Assembly: GCF_000250985.1 (NCBI RefSeq)
Contig: NW_013524650.1
Coordinates: 325,906-389,905 of the forward strand
Direction of reading: 5' to 3'
DNA from: Nematocida parisii ERTm1
Lineage: Eukaryota > Microsporidia
DNA length: 64,000 bases
The notes beneath the pieces were generated by a model. That model searched no databases, was not told where the DNA came from, and saw only the letters and a list, made by a program, of their open reading frames with translations. The number at the start of each line of letters is the position of its first letter. Position 1 is the stretch's first letter. A program made the position numbers and the translations under genes. Positions 9,963 to 18,684 of this stretch are shown piece by piece.

Positions 9963-10595
9963 TTATACATTTATTGCAGCTTGCAGAGCTTCTTTCTTGG
10001 TGCCTGCTGAGGTATACGCGGGTTTTAAAGATGCCGTATACTTACGCCGGTTATTTCTTTCTGATATATAATTTGAGATCGTGGATACCCCTATAAAAAT
10101 TAAAACAGAAGCAACTGCTAAGCCCCCAATACAAATTAAAATAATTTGAACAATCCGTTTGCTAAAGAATTCTCCAATTGCTGATGTAAATGAAAAATTG
10201 GATTTACCGTCAGGTGCATCCTTCTCGGGCTTTTCACTATCAGAGACTAAGTCAGAAAGAACTTCTTCTTTATCTGAGGAACCTGATTTGGACTTCTTAG
10301 ACTTATTTTTAGTGCTACTTTTACCTTTTGACTTTACACCCTCAGTGCTTTCCACATCACTCGATGAAGATTCTTGTTTCTTCGTGGATTTAGAAGAACC
10401 CTTCTTTGAGGACTTCTTGCTCATCGGGATAACTTCATCTGAGGAGAAATCCCCAATGGGCAGGGATAGGCTACTTGGCTTTTTCGGGTTAGATTCATTT
10501 AAGATTGGTAAATTAAGAGCAGATATGTTCTTGGTGCAGTGAATTAGTATACATAGTATAAATACCTGAATCTTTAATAAGTGTTTTATAGACAT
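9963..10595 (-). CDS. Type I membrane protein with Ser/Lys-rich ectodomain (210 aa)
   Basis: An N-terminal signal peptide (about residues 5-27, LLKIQVFILCILIHCT) is followed by about 115 residues of low-complexity Ser, Lys, Asp and Glu. A single strong membrane segment lies at about 148-172, and a short basic tail of 37 residues closes the protein. This layout predicts a luminal or surface-exposed charged stalk with a small cytosolic tail. Such proteins in microsporidia are often wall, plasma membrane or secretory proteins, but no family is recognised. A TTCGGGTT word falls within the coding region near 10489. Confidence 0.65.
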   Translation of the reverse strand: MSIKHLLKIQVFILCILIHCTKNISALNLPILNESNPKKPSSLSLPIGDFSSDEVIPMSKKSSKKGSSKSTKKQESSSSDVESTEGVKSKGKSSTKNKSKKSKSGSSDKEEVLSDLVSDSEKPEKDAPDGKSNFSFTSAIGEFFSKRIVQIILICIGGLAVASVLIFIGVSTISNYISERNNRRKYTASLKPAYTSAGTKKEALQAAINV

Positions 10596-10775
10596 GTTCG
10601 TACAGGGCTGTGTTGAATGTTTGGTTTATATATTCCATATGAACAAATAAACAAATAAACCATCATCAGTATCCAGGGCGTGGTAGACTCCCAGGAACAA
10701 TATACAAACCATAAATTGAGTCTATACGCCAGTGTTTGTATATTATGAATATCCTGTACACAATAAGTAATAAAC

Positions 10776-11963
10776 CTACTTGTACTTAGAAAATGCATTA
10801 CCAGCAGAAACACCAAATGGTATTTTTAAGGCACTCAGACTGCGTGCGTATGACTTAGAAGATAAGAAACTTGGTACGCTCATCCTGTACCGCGTATCAA
10901 AAATAAACACTAAGACTATCGATATAATAAAAAGACCAACCATCGACCTAAATATTATCTTGTATAAATAATGTGCAGGTGGTTGCCTGTGCCTGTACTT
11001 GTTCTTTATAGAGTAGTAGAGTATATCTGCTTCACAGCTTTTAATTAGTAACTGTAAAATAGAAAGTGTTGTTATTGTCATAAGAGTAGGTGAAATAATG
11101 GTTCTCTCAATGGCCATATCATTAGCTACCCTGTAATTAAACCCAAGCATGGTAATGTAAAACAGAAAGACCGTAGAAAATAGAATCCTCACCATATCAT
11201 CAGTAATTATCCTTTCGATTGAACTGAACTTCCCATTGAACTGAACCACTAAAAGACTCATTATATACCCAGATAAGAATAATGTACTGCATAAAAGAGG
11301 AGTAATACTTATGCTGTAATAATACGCACTAATATACCCGCATACCATGCATATTATAAGGATAGTTCCCATACAAATAGTGACTGCCTTTCTTATAAAG
11401 TACCCTTTTATGGCTGAATCAGTAAATGTGGACTTAAATGCCCATATGCCTGTTATACACCCCATGCACAGAATATCATACGCATAAAATCCTGTGGGTT
11501 TACGGGATGCAGTAATATTCGTTATAAACATAAGAATAAGTATAATAATTGCCAAGTACTCCCTTATACTTGTACTTGCTACTTTTACGTACTTAGTATT
11601 CTTTAAGAATATGCATATACCCGTGCATACCACAAAAAATGAACTGGATACCCATTGAAGTGGAAACATCCCTAATGAAACAAGTGAATACCCGAACTTC
11701 TCCAGAGTGTTCATGCACGTATACACTGTGGCAAGTATCAGTAATAACCATGCAGTGCTAATTGCAAATACCTTTTTAAATTCAATACTTTGAAGATGGG
11801 CCCATATATAATTATACATGTGCTCAGGAACACTCTCCTTATGAGAGTATCCGGTAGTAGTATTAGGTATACTCTGTATCATACGCAATTTCCTGGATGT
11901 ATCAGGAACCTTCTCATTTCTGATAATTTCTGTATTTTGTACGTTCTCTTCTGGTTTATTCAT
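10776..11963 (-). CDS. Polytopic membrane protein (395 aa), unknown
   Basis: The first 65 residues are polar. About nine to ten hydrophobic segments follow (near 68-88, 98-120, 135-152, 160-178, 192-212, 215-235, 255-275, 288-310 and 338-358), separated by short loops. This suits a transporter or multi-pass enzyme, but no diagnostic motif is visible. The C-terminal 35 residues are Ser/Lys-rich. It is on the same strand as the preceding type I membrane protein, with about 180 bp between them. The start is the first ATG in frame. Confidence 0.65.
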   Translation of the reverse strand: MNKPEENVQNTEIIRNEKVPDTSRKLRMIQSIPNTTTGYSHKESVPEHMYNYIWAHLQSIEFKKVFAISTAWLLLILATVYTCMNTLEKFGYSLVSLGMFPLQWVSSSFFVVCTGICIFLKNTKYVKVASTSIREYLAIIILILMFITNITASRKPTGFYAYDILCMGCITGIWAFKSTFTDSAIKGYFIRKAVTICMGTILIICMVCGYISAYYYSISITPLLCSTLFLSGYIMSLLVVQFNGKFSSIERIITDDMVRILFSTVFLFYITMLGFNYRVANDMAIERTIISPTLMTITTLSILQLLIKSCEADILYYSIKNKYRHRQPPAHYLYKIIFRSMVGLFIISIVLVFIFDTRYRMSVPSFLSSKSYARSLSALKIPFGVSAGNAFSKYK

Positions 11964-12272
11964 ATAGTCCCATTATTACGCATATAAATAACCTGAAATT
12001 TCCTAATTCAGGCATTATTATAAAATTAATTTAGCCATCCCAGAAGTATTCGGAAATTTAAATTCCGGTCATCTGCTTTATATAAGATATCCACTATAAT
12101 TCGGGTTATATCGGGTTGTTAAATATTCTGTTGATTATACGTATACAGAATGACTTGTCCATACTCCTGGTGTATATTACTAATTAAACCGGTATAACCC
12201 GATATAACCCGAATTCCGTATAGAATACTTTTCATTAAGCCCCGGGGTAATTCACACTCAGAATTTTTTCAT
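11964..12272. other. Divergent promoter region with clustered CCCGAT/CCCGAA words
   Basis: The spacer lies between two divergently transcribed genes. It has a TTCGGGTTATATCGGGTT pair near 12101-12118 and an AACCCGATATAACCCGAA pair near 12195-12212. The pairs face each other as an inverted arrangement about 75 bp apart, which is suggestive of a bidirectional regulatory site. Confidence 0.4.
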
Positions 12273-13667
12273 ATGAAATATCCAGTATGCACGAGCCTTT
12301 TATACCCACCACCACTCATAGAGTCACTGCATGCAGTGGATAAGTCCATAAATAAGACTTATAAGCACGATAAAAGTGTCACTGCATACGATTATATACG
12401 TTCTGGTTGTAGAATGGCAAAGTTCCTCCTGGTGGATACAATTGTATCATTAAGTGCCAATTGTATCTCAAAGAGCCTCGGTGCATCGGCCGTGTTCAAT
12501 GCACTTACAACAAATGGTCCCCTTATAATGAAGCTGGGCCAGTTCCTATCCACGCGCACAGAAGTCTTCTCAGACGAATTAATCATAAAATTACGGAGTA
12601 TACAAGACTCAGCACCAGAAGTTAAACTACAAAACCATCCATTAGACATTCTCTATAAGGAAGTGGGTGTCCGACTGCCAGATACGGCATTAAAACAAAG
12701 AATTGGTGCTGGGTGTATATCACAAGTGTATAAGGTACGCATGGGTAATAAAGACTATGCACTAAAAATAATTGATGAGAGCACGGCAGTGCGTGTGTCC
12801 ACGGACATCCACGTCCTTGAATTTATCTCATGGGTATGCGGTGCCACCCGGTTTTACAGGGAGTTTAAGCAGAACATGCACGCACAAATGGATTTAAGAA
12901 AGGAGAAAATGAACACCGACCAGTTCAGAAGGAACTTCTCATATTATCAGTCCACAGTCGAAAACAGCTCAGTCATAAACCAAGCACTGTCTTACTTCAT
13001 AAACCGACCCAGCTTTATATTCCCGAAGCCCATCCTGGCGACTAAAAGGATCCTGCTCACGGAGTACTGGCCAGGCACTAAGATACCCCCATGGGACAAG
13101 AATACTTCAAAGAGTCTCCTGATTATGTTCATGAAAATGATTTTCAAGGACAGGTTCATTCACTCCGATTTACACCCAGGGAACTTATCCGTATACACAG
13201 GTGCACGTACAGCACAGACAAGTAGTTCACGTATGCATACGCCAATTATAGTGTATGACGCAGGACTAACACACAGTCTTACACTAACACAGCGTAATAA
13301 TCTATCAGATTTAATTAAAGCCATCTGCTTAGGCCATAAAAGGAGTGCACTCTCATTGATCATAGACAGGAACATGCTTAATAAGCATACACCACAGGAG
13401 AAGGACACTTTCATAAAAAGTGCCATTTCTTATTGGGGTATGTGTAATAAGAAATGGAGCACTTTTGACAGGGCACTTAAGATCTACTTTCTAGCGAGGC
13501 AGCATAAAGTCTTCTTAGACTCATCGTATACGAATATAATTATGTCTTCTATTTATATGCAGAACCACCTTAAGGGGATAAATCAGTTTGACTGGAGAAT
13601 GGCCGTAATGAGTGGGTGCACAGTTGATTATTTAGATCTGCTCAGACAGTGGAAAAAATTTGCATAA
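12273..13667 (+). CDS. ABC1/COQ8/UbiB-family atypical kinase-like protein
   Basis: The 464-residue protein carries the UbiB-family hallmarks: KLGQ (residues 87-90) within MKLGQFLSTR, a GAGCISQVYK loop (about 145-154) in the place of the Ala-rich nucleotide loop, an ALKI lysine (about 165), HSDLHPGN (297-304) as catalytic loop, and VYDAGL (about 328-332) in the metal-binding position. These proteins are atypical ATPase/kinases of mitochondria, best known for supporting coenzyme Q synthesis, with relatives (MCP2/ADCK1) in mitochondrial lipid balance. Microsporidia have mitosomes and no respiratory chain, so a lipid or mitosomal role is more likely. A GAATTTTTT tract lies just before the ATG. 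Family confident, role open. Confidence 0.85.
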   Translation: MKYPVCTSLLYPPPLIESLHAVDKSINKTYKHDKSVTAYDYIRSGCRMAKFLLVDTIVSLSANCISKSLGASAVFNALTTNGPLIMKLGQFLSTRTEVFSDELIIKLRSIQDSAPEVKLQNHPLDILYKEVGVRLPDTALKQRIGAGCISQVYKVRMGNKDYALKIIDESTAVRVSTDIHVLEFISWVCGATRFYREFKQNMHAQMDLRKEKMNTDQFRRNFSYYQSTVENSSVINQALSYFINRPSFIFPKPILATKRILLTEYWPGTKIPPWDKNTSKSLLIMFMKMIFKDRFIHSDLHPGNLSVYTGARTAQTSSSRMHTPIIVYDAGLTHSLTLTQRNNLSDLIKAICLGHKRSALSLIIDRNMLNKHTPQEKDTFIKSAISYWGMCNKKWSTFDRALKIYFLARQHKVFLDSSYTNIIMSSIYMQNHLKGINQFDWRMAVMSGCTVDYLDLLRQWKKFA

Positions 13668-14396
13668 AAAATCAGGAAATAAATAGAAAATCAGGAAGCT
13701 TATTATATTAAAAATTACCTAAAATAGAAATAATAACGGAATTATAATTTATACCACAATATAACAAAATATAACAAAATTATTAATAAATTATAAATTA
13801 ATAAAATAAGAATAAAGAAGGATAAGCAGAAGGATAAGCAGAAGGAGGAGAAGGAGAAGAAGATATGGAGGGGATATGGAATATCAGTGGTATAAGACAG
13901 GTGTATATAAGGCATGATATAGGTGTATAAGTGCATATAGGGTATATAACCCGTATAGATGTATATAAGTACATAATAGGACAGGTACATATAGATCATG
14001 TATAAGTATGTATAAGTATATATAGGGCATACTATAGTATAAGTATATTATATATATAGGTATATATAGGTGTATATAGTATATAGGGCATGTATTATAT
14101 AGTATATATAGTGCATGGTATAGTATATATAGGTGTATATGGTACGTATAGGTATATATAATATAAGTATATATACGGCATAGTAATAATTACATGTATA
14201 TAGGTGTATAATAGGTATATAAGTATATATAGCACATGTATAAGCATGTATATATAGGTACGTATAGGGCATAATAGGTGTATATATAGTGTATATATAT
14301 AGTGCATGGTATAGTATAATAGGTACGTATAGGGCATTATATAGTATGTATATATGTATATGTGCATGTGTTATGTCGGGTTATATCGGGTTATGC
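13668..14396. repeat. Low-complexity GTATATA/GGTGTATA tract
   Basis: From about 13860 the spacer is made of imperfect GGTATATATA, GGTGTATATA and ATAGGGCAT words, after a purine-rich AAGGAGGAG stretch at about 13815-13870. It ends with a TCGGGTTATATCGGGTTAT pair near 14374-14392. Tyr/Ile-rich frames on the minus strand arise from the repeat and are not genes. The two flanking genes are convergent, so this is a 3'-3' spacer. Confidence 0.7.
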
Positions 14397-17096
14397 TTAA
14401 AATACTAATTTATGCCCATTCTTATGCTTAGTGTACTGATTATTAGTATCTGTTATGACCCTATCCATTTCTTCATATATAATCCTGTTGTACTCGTTCC
14501 CTGTACACAGCACATCCCGTGCCATTTTGAAATTATAAGCTGCTTCCTTGATGTACCCAGAACTAATCATCTTATTAACTGCCTCTCTGTGCACTCTTCT
14601 TGATAGTATAATACTGTATATATACTTAATATAATCATACTTATATGAATAATGTATACATATATACGTAAACCAGCAACATACAGTATGATTAATGCAT
14701 AAACTATCTGTATTATACGTAGTAATCGTATTATATATACTGACTAACTGATTTATACAACCAGTCTTAACTACTTTATATATGAATACTTCTGATTGTA
14801 AATTACCATACAGTATATTATATACATACGTGCCTGGTCTAGATACTTGTACGGTTCTACATAAACACTCTACCATGGGCACCACACTCAATCCCATTAT
14901 ATAATTATATATATAAGATACTTCATGTACACTAATACTGCATAAATCAGTACTTGTATACTCTACATCTGGGTAGTATACTTTATGGTTATTATTGTAT
15001 ATGAAACCATACAGTATCTTATTACGTATACTTGTATCATCTAATGAAGTACTCCCTATAAGGTTATGCGTGAACCTTAGTACGTTATTATTATACGGTA
15101 CGTATACGGACAGTGTCTGTGTTAAGAATGCCAGTATGAATAATGACTTATACTCGATATTATTGATACTTTTACACAGGAATGTACGTAATACACTTGA
15201 ATTATCCTGGTTCCTGATGAGTGCACTGATCTCATTAATGGACTCGTATGGTTCATGTGCGTATCCTGAAGATACTTGTATAATCTCATTATTAATGCAC
15301 TCTGTGATGAGGTACACTATAAAACAGTTTATACCCGTATACGTATGCATAAGATGGGTTAGTTCATTAATTATCTGTGTGTTATTGTGGTTGTCTGTTA
15401 TTAAGGTAAGTTTAGTATGCTTATCCTGGATCATTAAGCATACTTCATTATGTAACCCGGCTGTAGATGTGAATATTATGCGTACATTGCCGATTATATC
15501 TGATGAACCATTTGCTAGTTTAGTGCACTCCATGGATGTACATATAATACGTATGCTTGTATACGTACATATAGGCAGTAATAAGGACTTAATACTCTCC
15601 TGTATATAAATAGTGTCACTCTCAGATAGGACTGATTTAATGCTTAGTTTGTGTAAATCATTCAGTGCCCCGGATAATTCGAGTGTCCTCCCGGTTACGC
15701 CTGCTATAACCCTGTAAATATTTATGAGGCCACTCATGATATTATTATTACGTATACGGTACTGTACCTGCATGTCCTCTAAATCAGATACGACTGTACA
15801 CCATAATCTGTGCTTGTCCATATCTGTACAGTCACTGGGTGCAGTGTACACCTTAAAGAATCTAATTAAGTCTGATGAGGCACTCCTTATGTGTGCTGTT
15901 GTATACGTATTAGTATGCTCATCATACACTAAGCAGTAGAATAGGCCTAGAATAGCTGATTCTGCACAATTACTGTACTGCTCGTTATTATCCCTGGAGA
16001 ATGCCCGATCTTGTCTTATATAAACAGGGACTCTTGTTGGTGTAGGTACTTGTCCATGGGCTTGAAGTGGGAATGTTCTATACAGGGACAGTCTCTTATT
16101 AATCGCATAAAACGGCATGACATACGCCATTTCTGAGCTTAAATCATCTTTATATGTGAAGCATGCATTAAATAATCTACGCCATGAAGACTTCTTCTTA
16201 TGCACGGACTCTCCTGTGAGGTGGTCATCTAATATTTCATACACGGCCCGTATAAATTCGATATACTCCGATCGGCTCTGAATAAATTCGAAAATATACG
16301 ACTGGATCAGGAACCGGGCACTGTTCATGAACTTACCCGATAAGAAACCTTCCCTTGTAATTGGCTCACTGAACTCGCCCTGTTTCCTTAAGTGCGGATG
16401 GGTCCTGCACTGTACAAAGAAATTAACCGTCTCTACAACTTCTGATTGATACTTGTCCTTAATACTCCCTGTGGCTGTATCTGTAACCCTAACGTATAAC
16501 GGGACATTAATGAACTTCTTAGTGCTGTCTCTGTTATACAGGATAAGTCTATTTATACTCCCACTGTAATCAATGCGTATTCTAATGTCTGCACCCTCCC
16601 CTAGAAGTAATAATGATGCAAGTATGTACTTAGTATACGGTACAGTCGACTGGGCCTTTAAGAACGTAAATAATGAGTCAGGTATACTTGACGTAATCGA
16701 AATAACCCCATCACATGACGGGAACATTTTAAGTATCCTCGTATGGTACTTCCCTAAATACTTCTCAGTTACACCTCCTGTGCGTAAGTCTGTGTATACT
16801 TTATCGTGTACTGGGGTTCTTGTGTATACGTATTCTGGTGTGGTACTGCTCTTATTCTGGGATACTTTCATGGTGTAGCTGGTTTTAATTTCAGGTGAGT
16901 AAAACCGTTTATTATGCATATATGACCTATTAATGTAAATGTATCCATGTAATGGGTTGAGTGGTCCTGATGATTTAATTATAAACCTGTTCTGATCATC
17001 AATGAGTGTCCCTTGTATATCCTGTATGTCAGATAATTCCATCCTTGTACGCACTAATTGTAGCAGTATATTAATGATCATCCATACTCTCATCAT
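14397..17096 (-). CDS. Large secreted-type family protein (899 aa), paralogue of the 61.6-kb gene
   Basis: A hydrophobic N-terminus (residues 1-16) can act as a signal peptide. The body aligns by eye with the protein at 61595-63925 at matching positions. LNPLHGYIYINRS (about 46-58) corresponds to SSLHPTNLYINSK. KYHTRILKMFPSCDG (116-130) corresponds to KFYRCLIEMFPTVDG (117-131). LIQSYIFEF (263-271) corresponds to LIQTYIFEY (268-276). A later AESAILGLFYCL corresponds to TETSILTLLCCC. This is a diverged paralogous family, like the expanded secreted families described from Nematocida; the function is unknown. Two AAATTT boxes (17098-17103 and 17106-17111) stand directly upstream of the ATG. Confidence 0.75.
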   Translation of the reverse strand: MMRVWMIINILLQLVRTRMELSDIQDIQGTLIDDQNRFIIKSSGPLNPLHGYIYINRSYMHNKRFYSPEIKTSYTMKVSQNKSSTTPEYVYTRTPVHDKVYTDLRTGGVTEKYLGKYHTRILKMFPSCDGVISITSSIPDSLFTFLKAQSTVPYTKYILASLLLLGEGADIRIRIDYSGSINRLILYNRDSTKKFINVPLYVRVTDTATGSIKDKYQSEVVETVNFFVQCRTHPHLRKQGEFSEPITREGFLSGKFMNSARFLIQSYIFEFIQSRSEYIEFIRAVYEILDDHLTGESVHKKKSSWRRLFNACFTYKDDLSSEMAYVMPFYAINKRLSLYRTFPLQAHGQVPTPTRVPVYIRQDRAFSRDNNEQYSNCAESAILGLFYCLVYDEHTNTYTTAHIRSASSDLIRFFKVYTAPSDCTDMDKHRLWCTVVSDLEDMQVQYRIRNNNIMSGLINIYRVIAGVTGRTLELSGALNDLHKLSIKSVLSESDTIYIQESIKSLLLPICTYTSIRIICTSMECTKLANGSSDIIGNVRIIFTSTAGLHNEVCLMIQDKHTKLTLITDNHNNTQIINELTHLMHTYTGINCFIVYLITECINNEIIQVSSGYAHEPYESINEISALIRNQDNSSVLRTFLCKSINNIEYKSLFILAFLTQTLSVYVPYNNNVLRFTHNLIGSTSLDDTSIRNKILYGFIYNNNHKVYYPDVEYTSTDLCSISVHEVSYIYNYIMGLSVVPMVECLCRTVQVSRPGTYVYNILYGNLQSEVFIYKVVKTGCINQLVSIYNTITTYNTDSLCINHTVCCWFTYICIHYSYKYDYIKYIYSIILSRRVHREAVNKMISSGYIKEAAYNFKMARDVLCTGNEYNRIIYEEMDRVITDTNNQYTKHKNGHKLVF

Positions 17097-17097
17097 G

Positions 17098-17111
17098 AAA
17101 TTTGCAAATTT
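17098..17111 (-). promoter_or_regulatory. Double AAATTT box upstream of the 899-aa gene
   Basis: Two AAATTT hexamers, at 17098-17103 and 17106-17111, lie within 15 nt upstream of the ATG at 17096. The doubled box is the strongest example of this start-proximal signal in the window. Confidence 0.5.
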
Positions 17112-17332
17112 TTTATAACTGAGTTTCTATATATGGAAATATAATTAAGGTAATTAAGGTAATTAATCCTATTCGTGCTAATTATACATTCTATCTGTAC
17201 GGTTTATGATTATAAGTTAAATACTTGATCCAATTAAATTTATTTCTATATGGTAAATACAACAGCAGTAAATAAGAATATACTCTTGAGTTATTATGCG
17301 CACATGCTGTGTATACGTATATCTTTAATGGA

Positions 17333-17404
17333 TCTCTCATGGTGTAGTGGTTATCATTCTCGCTTGTCACGCGGGGGACCAGGGTTCGATTCCCTGTGAG
17401 AGAG
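17333..17404 (+). tRNA. tRNA-Asp (GTC)
   Basis: A 72-nt cloverleaf. The acceptor stem TCTCTCA pairs with TGAGAGA, the D arm contains AGTGGTTA, the anticodon loop CTTGTCACG carries GTC, and the T arm is CAGGGTTCGATTCCCTG. A TTTTT run from about 17408 serves as Pol III terminator and stops a few bases before the 3' end of the convergent Sec12-like gene. Confidence 0.96.
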
Positions 17405-17414
17405 TTCCTTTTTA

Positions 17415-18446
17415 TTACTTCCCGAATTTTGCTTGAATGTACCCGTACACACACGCAATGGCCTTCGACGCCTGCGCCTCAGCATAATACTTCGTCACAC
17501 CCAGGCACGCAGATAAACCAACACATAATAAGCCCACTTTGACCACCCGGCGCATCGCACCGTCTCGAGACGTCTTTGATACCTGCCCATTAATGCACGT
17601 GCAGTATAATACGCCCTGGGCACTCGTTATGCATGAAACAGGCGACGGGAATAACTTCTTCCTCCATAACTCAACCCCGCCCGTATACGCAATCACCTCG
17701 CCAGTGCCCGTGCCCACATAAAACCGACCGTCTCCCGTGGAGTGTACGGTAATGCACATAGGCTCAATCACAGTCCACGTCCGGCCGTTGTGCGTCATGT
17801 TTATAAGGGACTCGTCATCCTTCAGCTGGATAATGTACCCGAATGACTTATTCGCTGTATAATTAGTAATCACTCCATCAAGCATGACCTGCTCCTCGCT
17901 CTCCTGTGTAAGGAATAGGGCACCGTTCTTGGCCGTTGTATAAAGAACCGATGCACCGTTTGTGTAAAGTGACCGGACTTTCGATCCTTCTCCCAGCCGT
18001 ACTTCTGCACTTTCTTCTTCTAAATCACTGCCCCGTTTTTCATTTTCTTCTTTTTCTGCCGTCTCCCTTTTTTCCTTTTCTTTTCTTATTTTTGAGACCT
18101 CTGCGCTGTACACCCGGCCCTCCCTTACGTAGTACAGAACGTCCTTCACTATCACGGGTGAGTGCATCCCGAAATAAAGGGGGAAAGGGCCTTCTATCTT
18201 CCCGGCCTCTATGAAAAATAGTTCGAATGAGTCGGGGTACTCTACAATCGCATACCGGTTGCTGTACACCTTCGCAGAGACAACTATCTCCTTGACTGTC
18301 TGTGACCATACTTCATTAAACTCTGTATCAACTAGTACTAACCTGTTCGGGAATCCGTAAAGAGGGTTTCCTCCACCCCCGCCCATCAGTAAGTGATTGC
18401 CAGCCTGGCCTATGCTCGTCAGTGGCATTCCTTCTTTGTATTTCAT
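17415..18446 (-). CDS. SEC12: Sec12-like beta-propeller, putative Sar1 exchange factor
   Basis: The 343-residue protein starts at the ATG at 18446; the longer open frame to 18527 would run into tRNA-Leu and is rejected. It begins with a propeller-like strand pattern and a Gly-rich MGGGGGNPLYGFPNRL segment (residues 21-36). This matches the GGGGG plus Asn potassium loop by which Sec12/PREB proteins activate Sar1. A charged Glu/Lys insertion follows (about 130-165), then more WD-like strands (TGDGRFYVGTGTGEV near 248-262). A hydrophobic segment near 305-322 would anchor the cytosolic propeller in the ER membrane. It is packed between two tRNA genes. Other WD membrane proteins remain possible. 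Confidence 0.6.
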   Translation of the reverse strand: MKYKEGMPLTSIGQAGNHLLMGGGGGNPLYGFPNRLVLVDTEFNEVWSQTVKEIVVSAKVYSNRYAIVEYPDSFELFFIEAGKIEGPFPLYFGMHSPVIVKDVLYYVREGRVYSAEVSKIRKEKEKRETAEKEENEKRGSDLEEESAEVRLGEGSKVRSLYTNGASVLYTTAKNGALFLTQESEEQVMLDGVITNYTANKSFGYIIQLKDDESLINMTHNGRTWTVIEPMCITVHSTGDGRFYVGTGTGEVIAYTGGVELWRKKLFPSPVSCITSAQGVLYCTCINGQVSKTSRDGAMRRVVKVGLLCVGLSACLGVTKYYAEAQASKAIACVYGYIQAKFGK

Positions 18447-18504
18447 AGTAAACAAAAATATTATTCTTTTATTAAGGTGGCCGTGGAATGTTTCATATTT
18501 GTAG

Positions 18505-18588
18505 GGCAAGGTGGCCGAGCGGTCCAAGGCGCTAGGTTTAGGTCCTAGTCTTCGTATGAAGGCGGGGGTTCGAATCCCCCCCTTGTCA
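18505..18588 (+). tRNA. tRNA-Leu (TAG)
   Basis: An 84-nt class II tRNA. The acceptor stem GGCAAGG pairs with CCTTGTC including one G-T pair. The D arm GGCCGAGCGGTCCAAGGC is typical of Leu, the anticodon loop TTTAGGT carries TAG, and there is a variable arm followed by the T arm GGGGGTTCGAATCCCCC. A TTTTT terminator follows at once. No intron. Confidence 0.96.
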
Positions 18589-18684
18589 TTTTTGCTATTG
18601 GTCTACGCACACGCATCCCATTCGTGCATGCTATAATCCTGTTTCACACTCCGCACATATACAGCCAGCGGTTTTTCTTCAACC

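Noticed and set aside
9467-10071. Plus-strand frames crossing the N run
   Set aside because: Artefacts of translating the assembly gap within a minisatellite.
13742-14367. Three Tyr/Ile-rich minus-strand frames
   Set aside because: They arise from the GTATATA low-complexity tract and have no signal other than repetition.
17191-17454. Minus-strand frame of 87 codons
   Set aside because: It is largely the antisense reading of tRNA-Asp and of the end of the Sec12-like gene.
18447-18527. N-terminal extension of the Sec12-like frame
   Set aside because: It overlaps tRNA-Leu, and the extra residues do not resemble the family.
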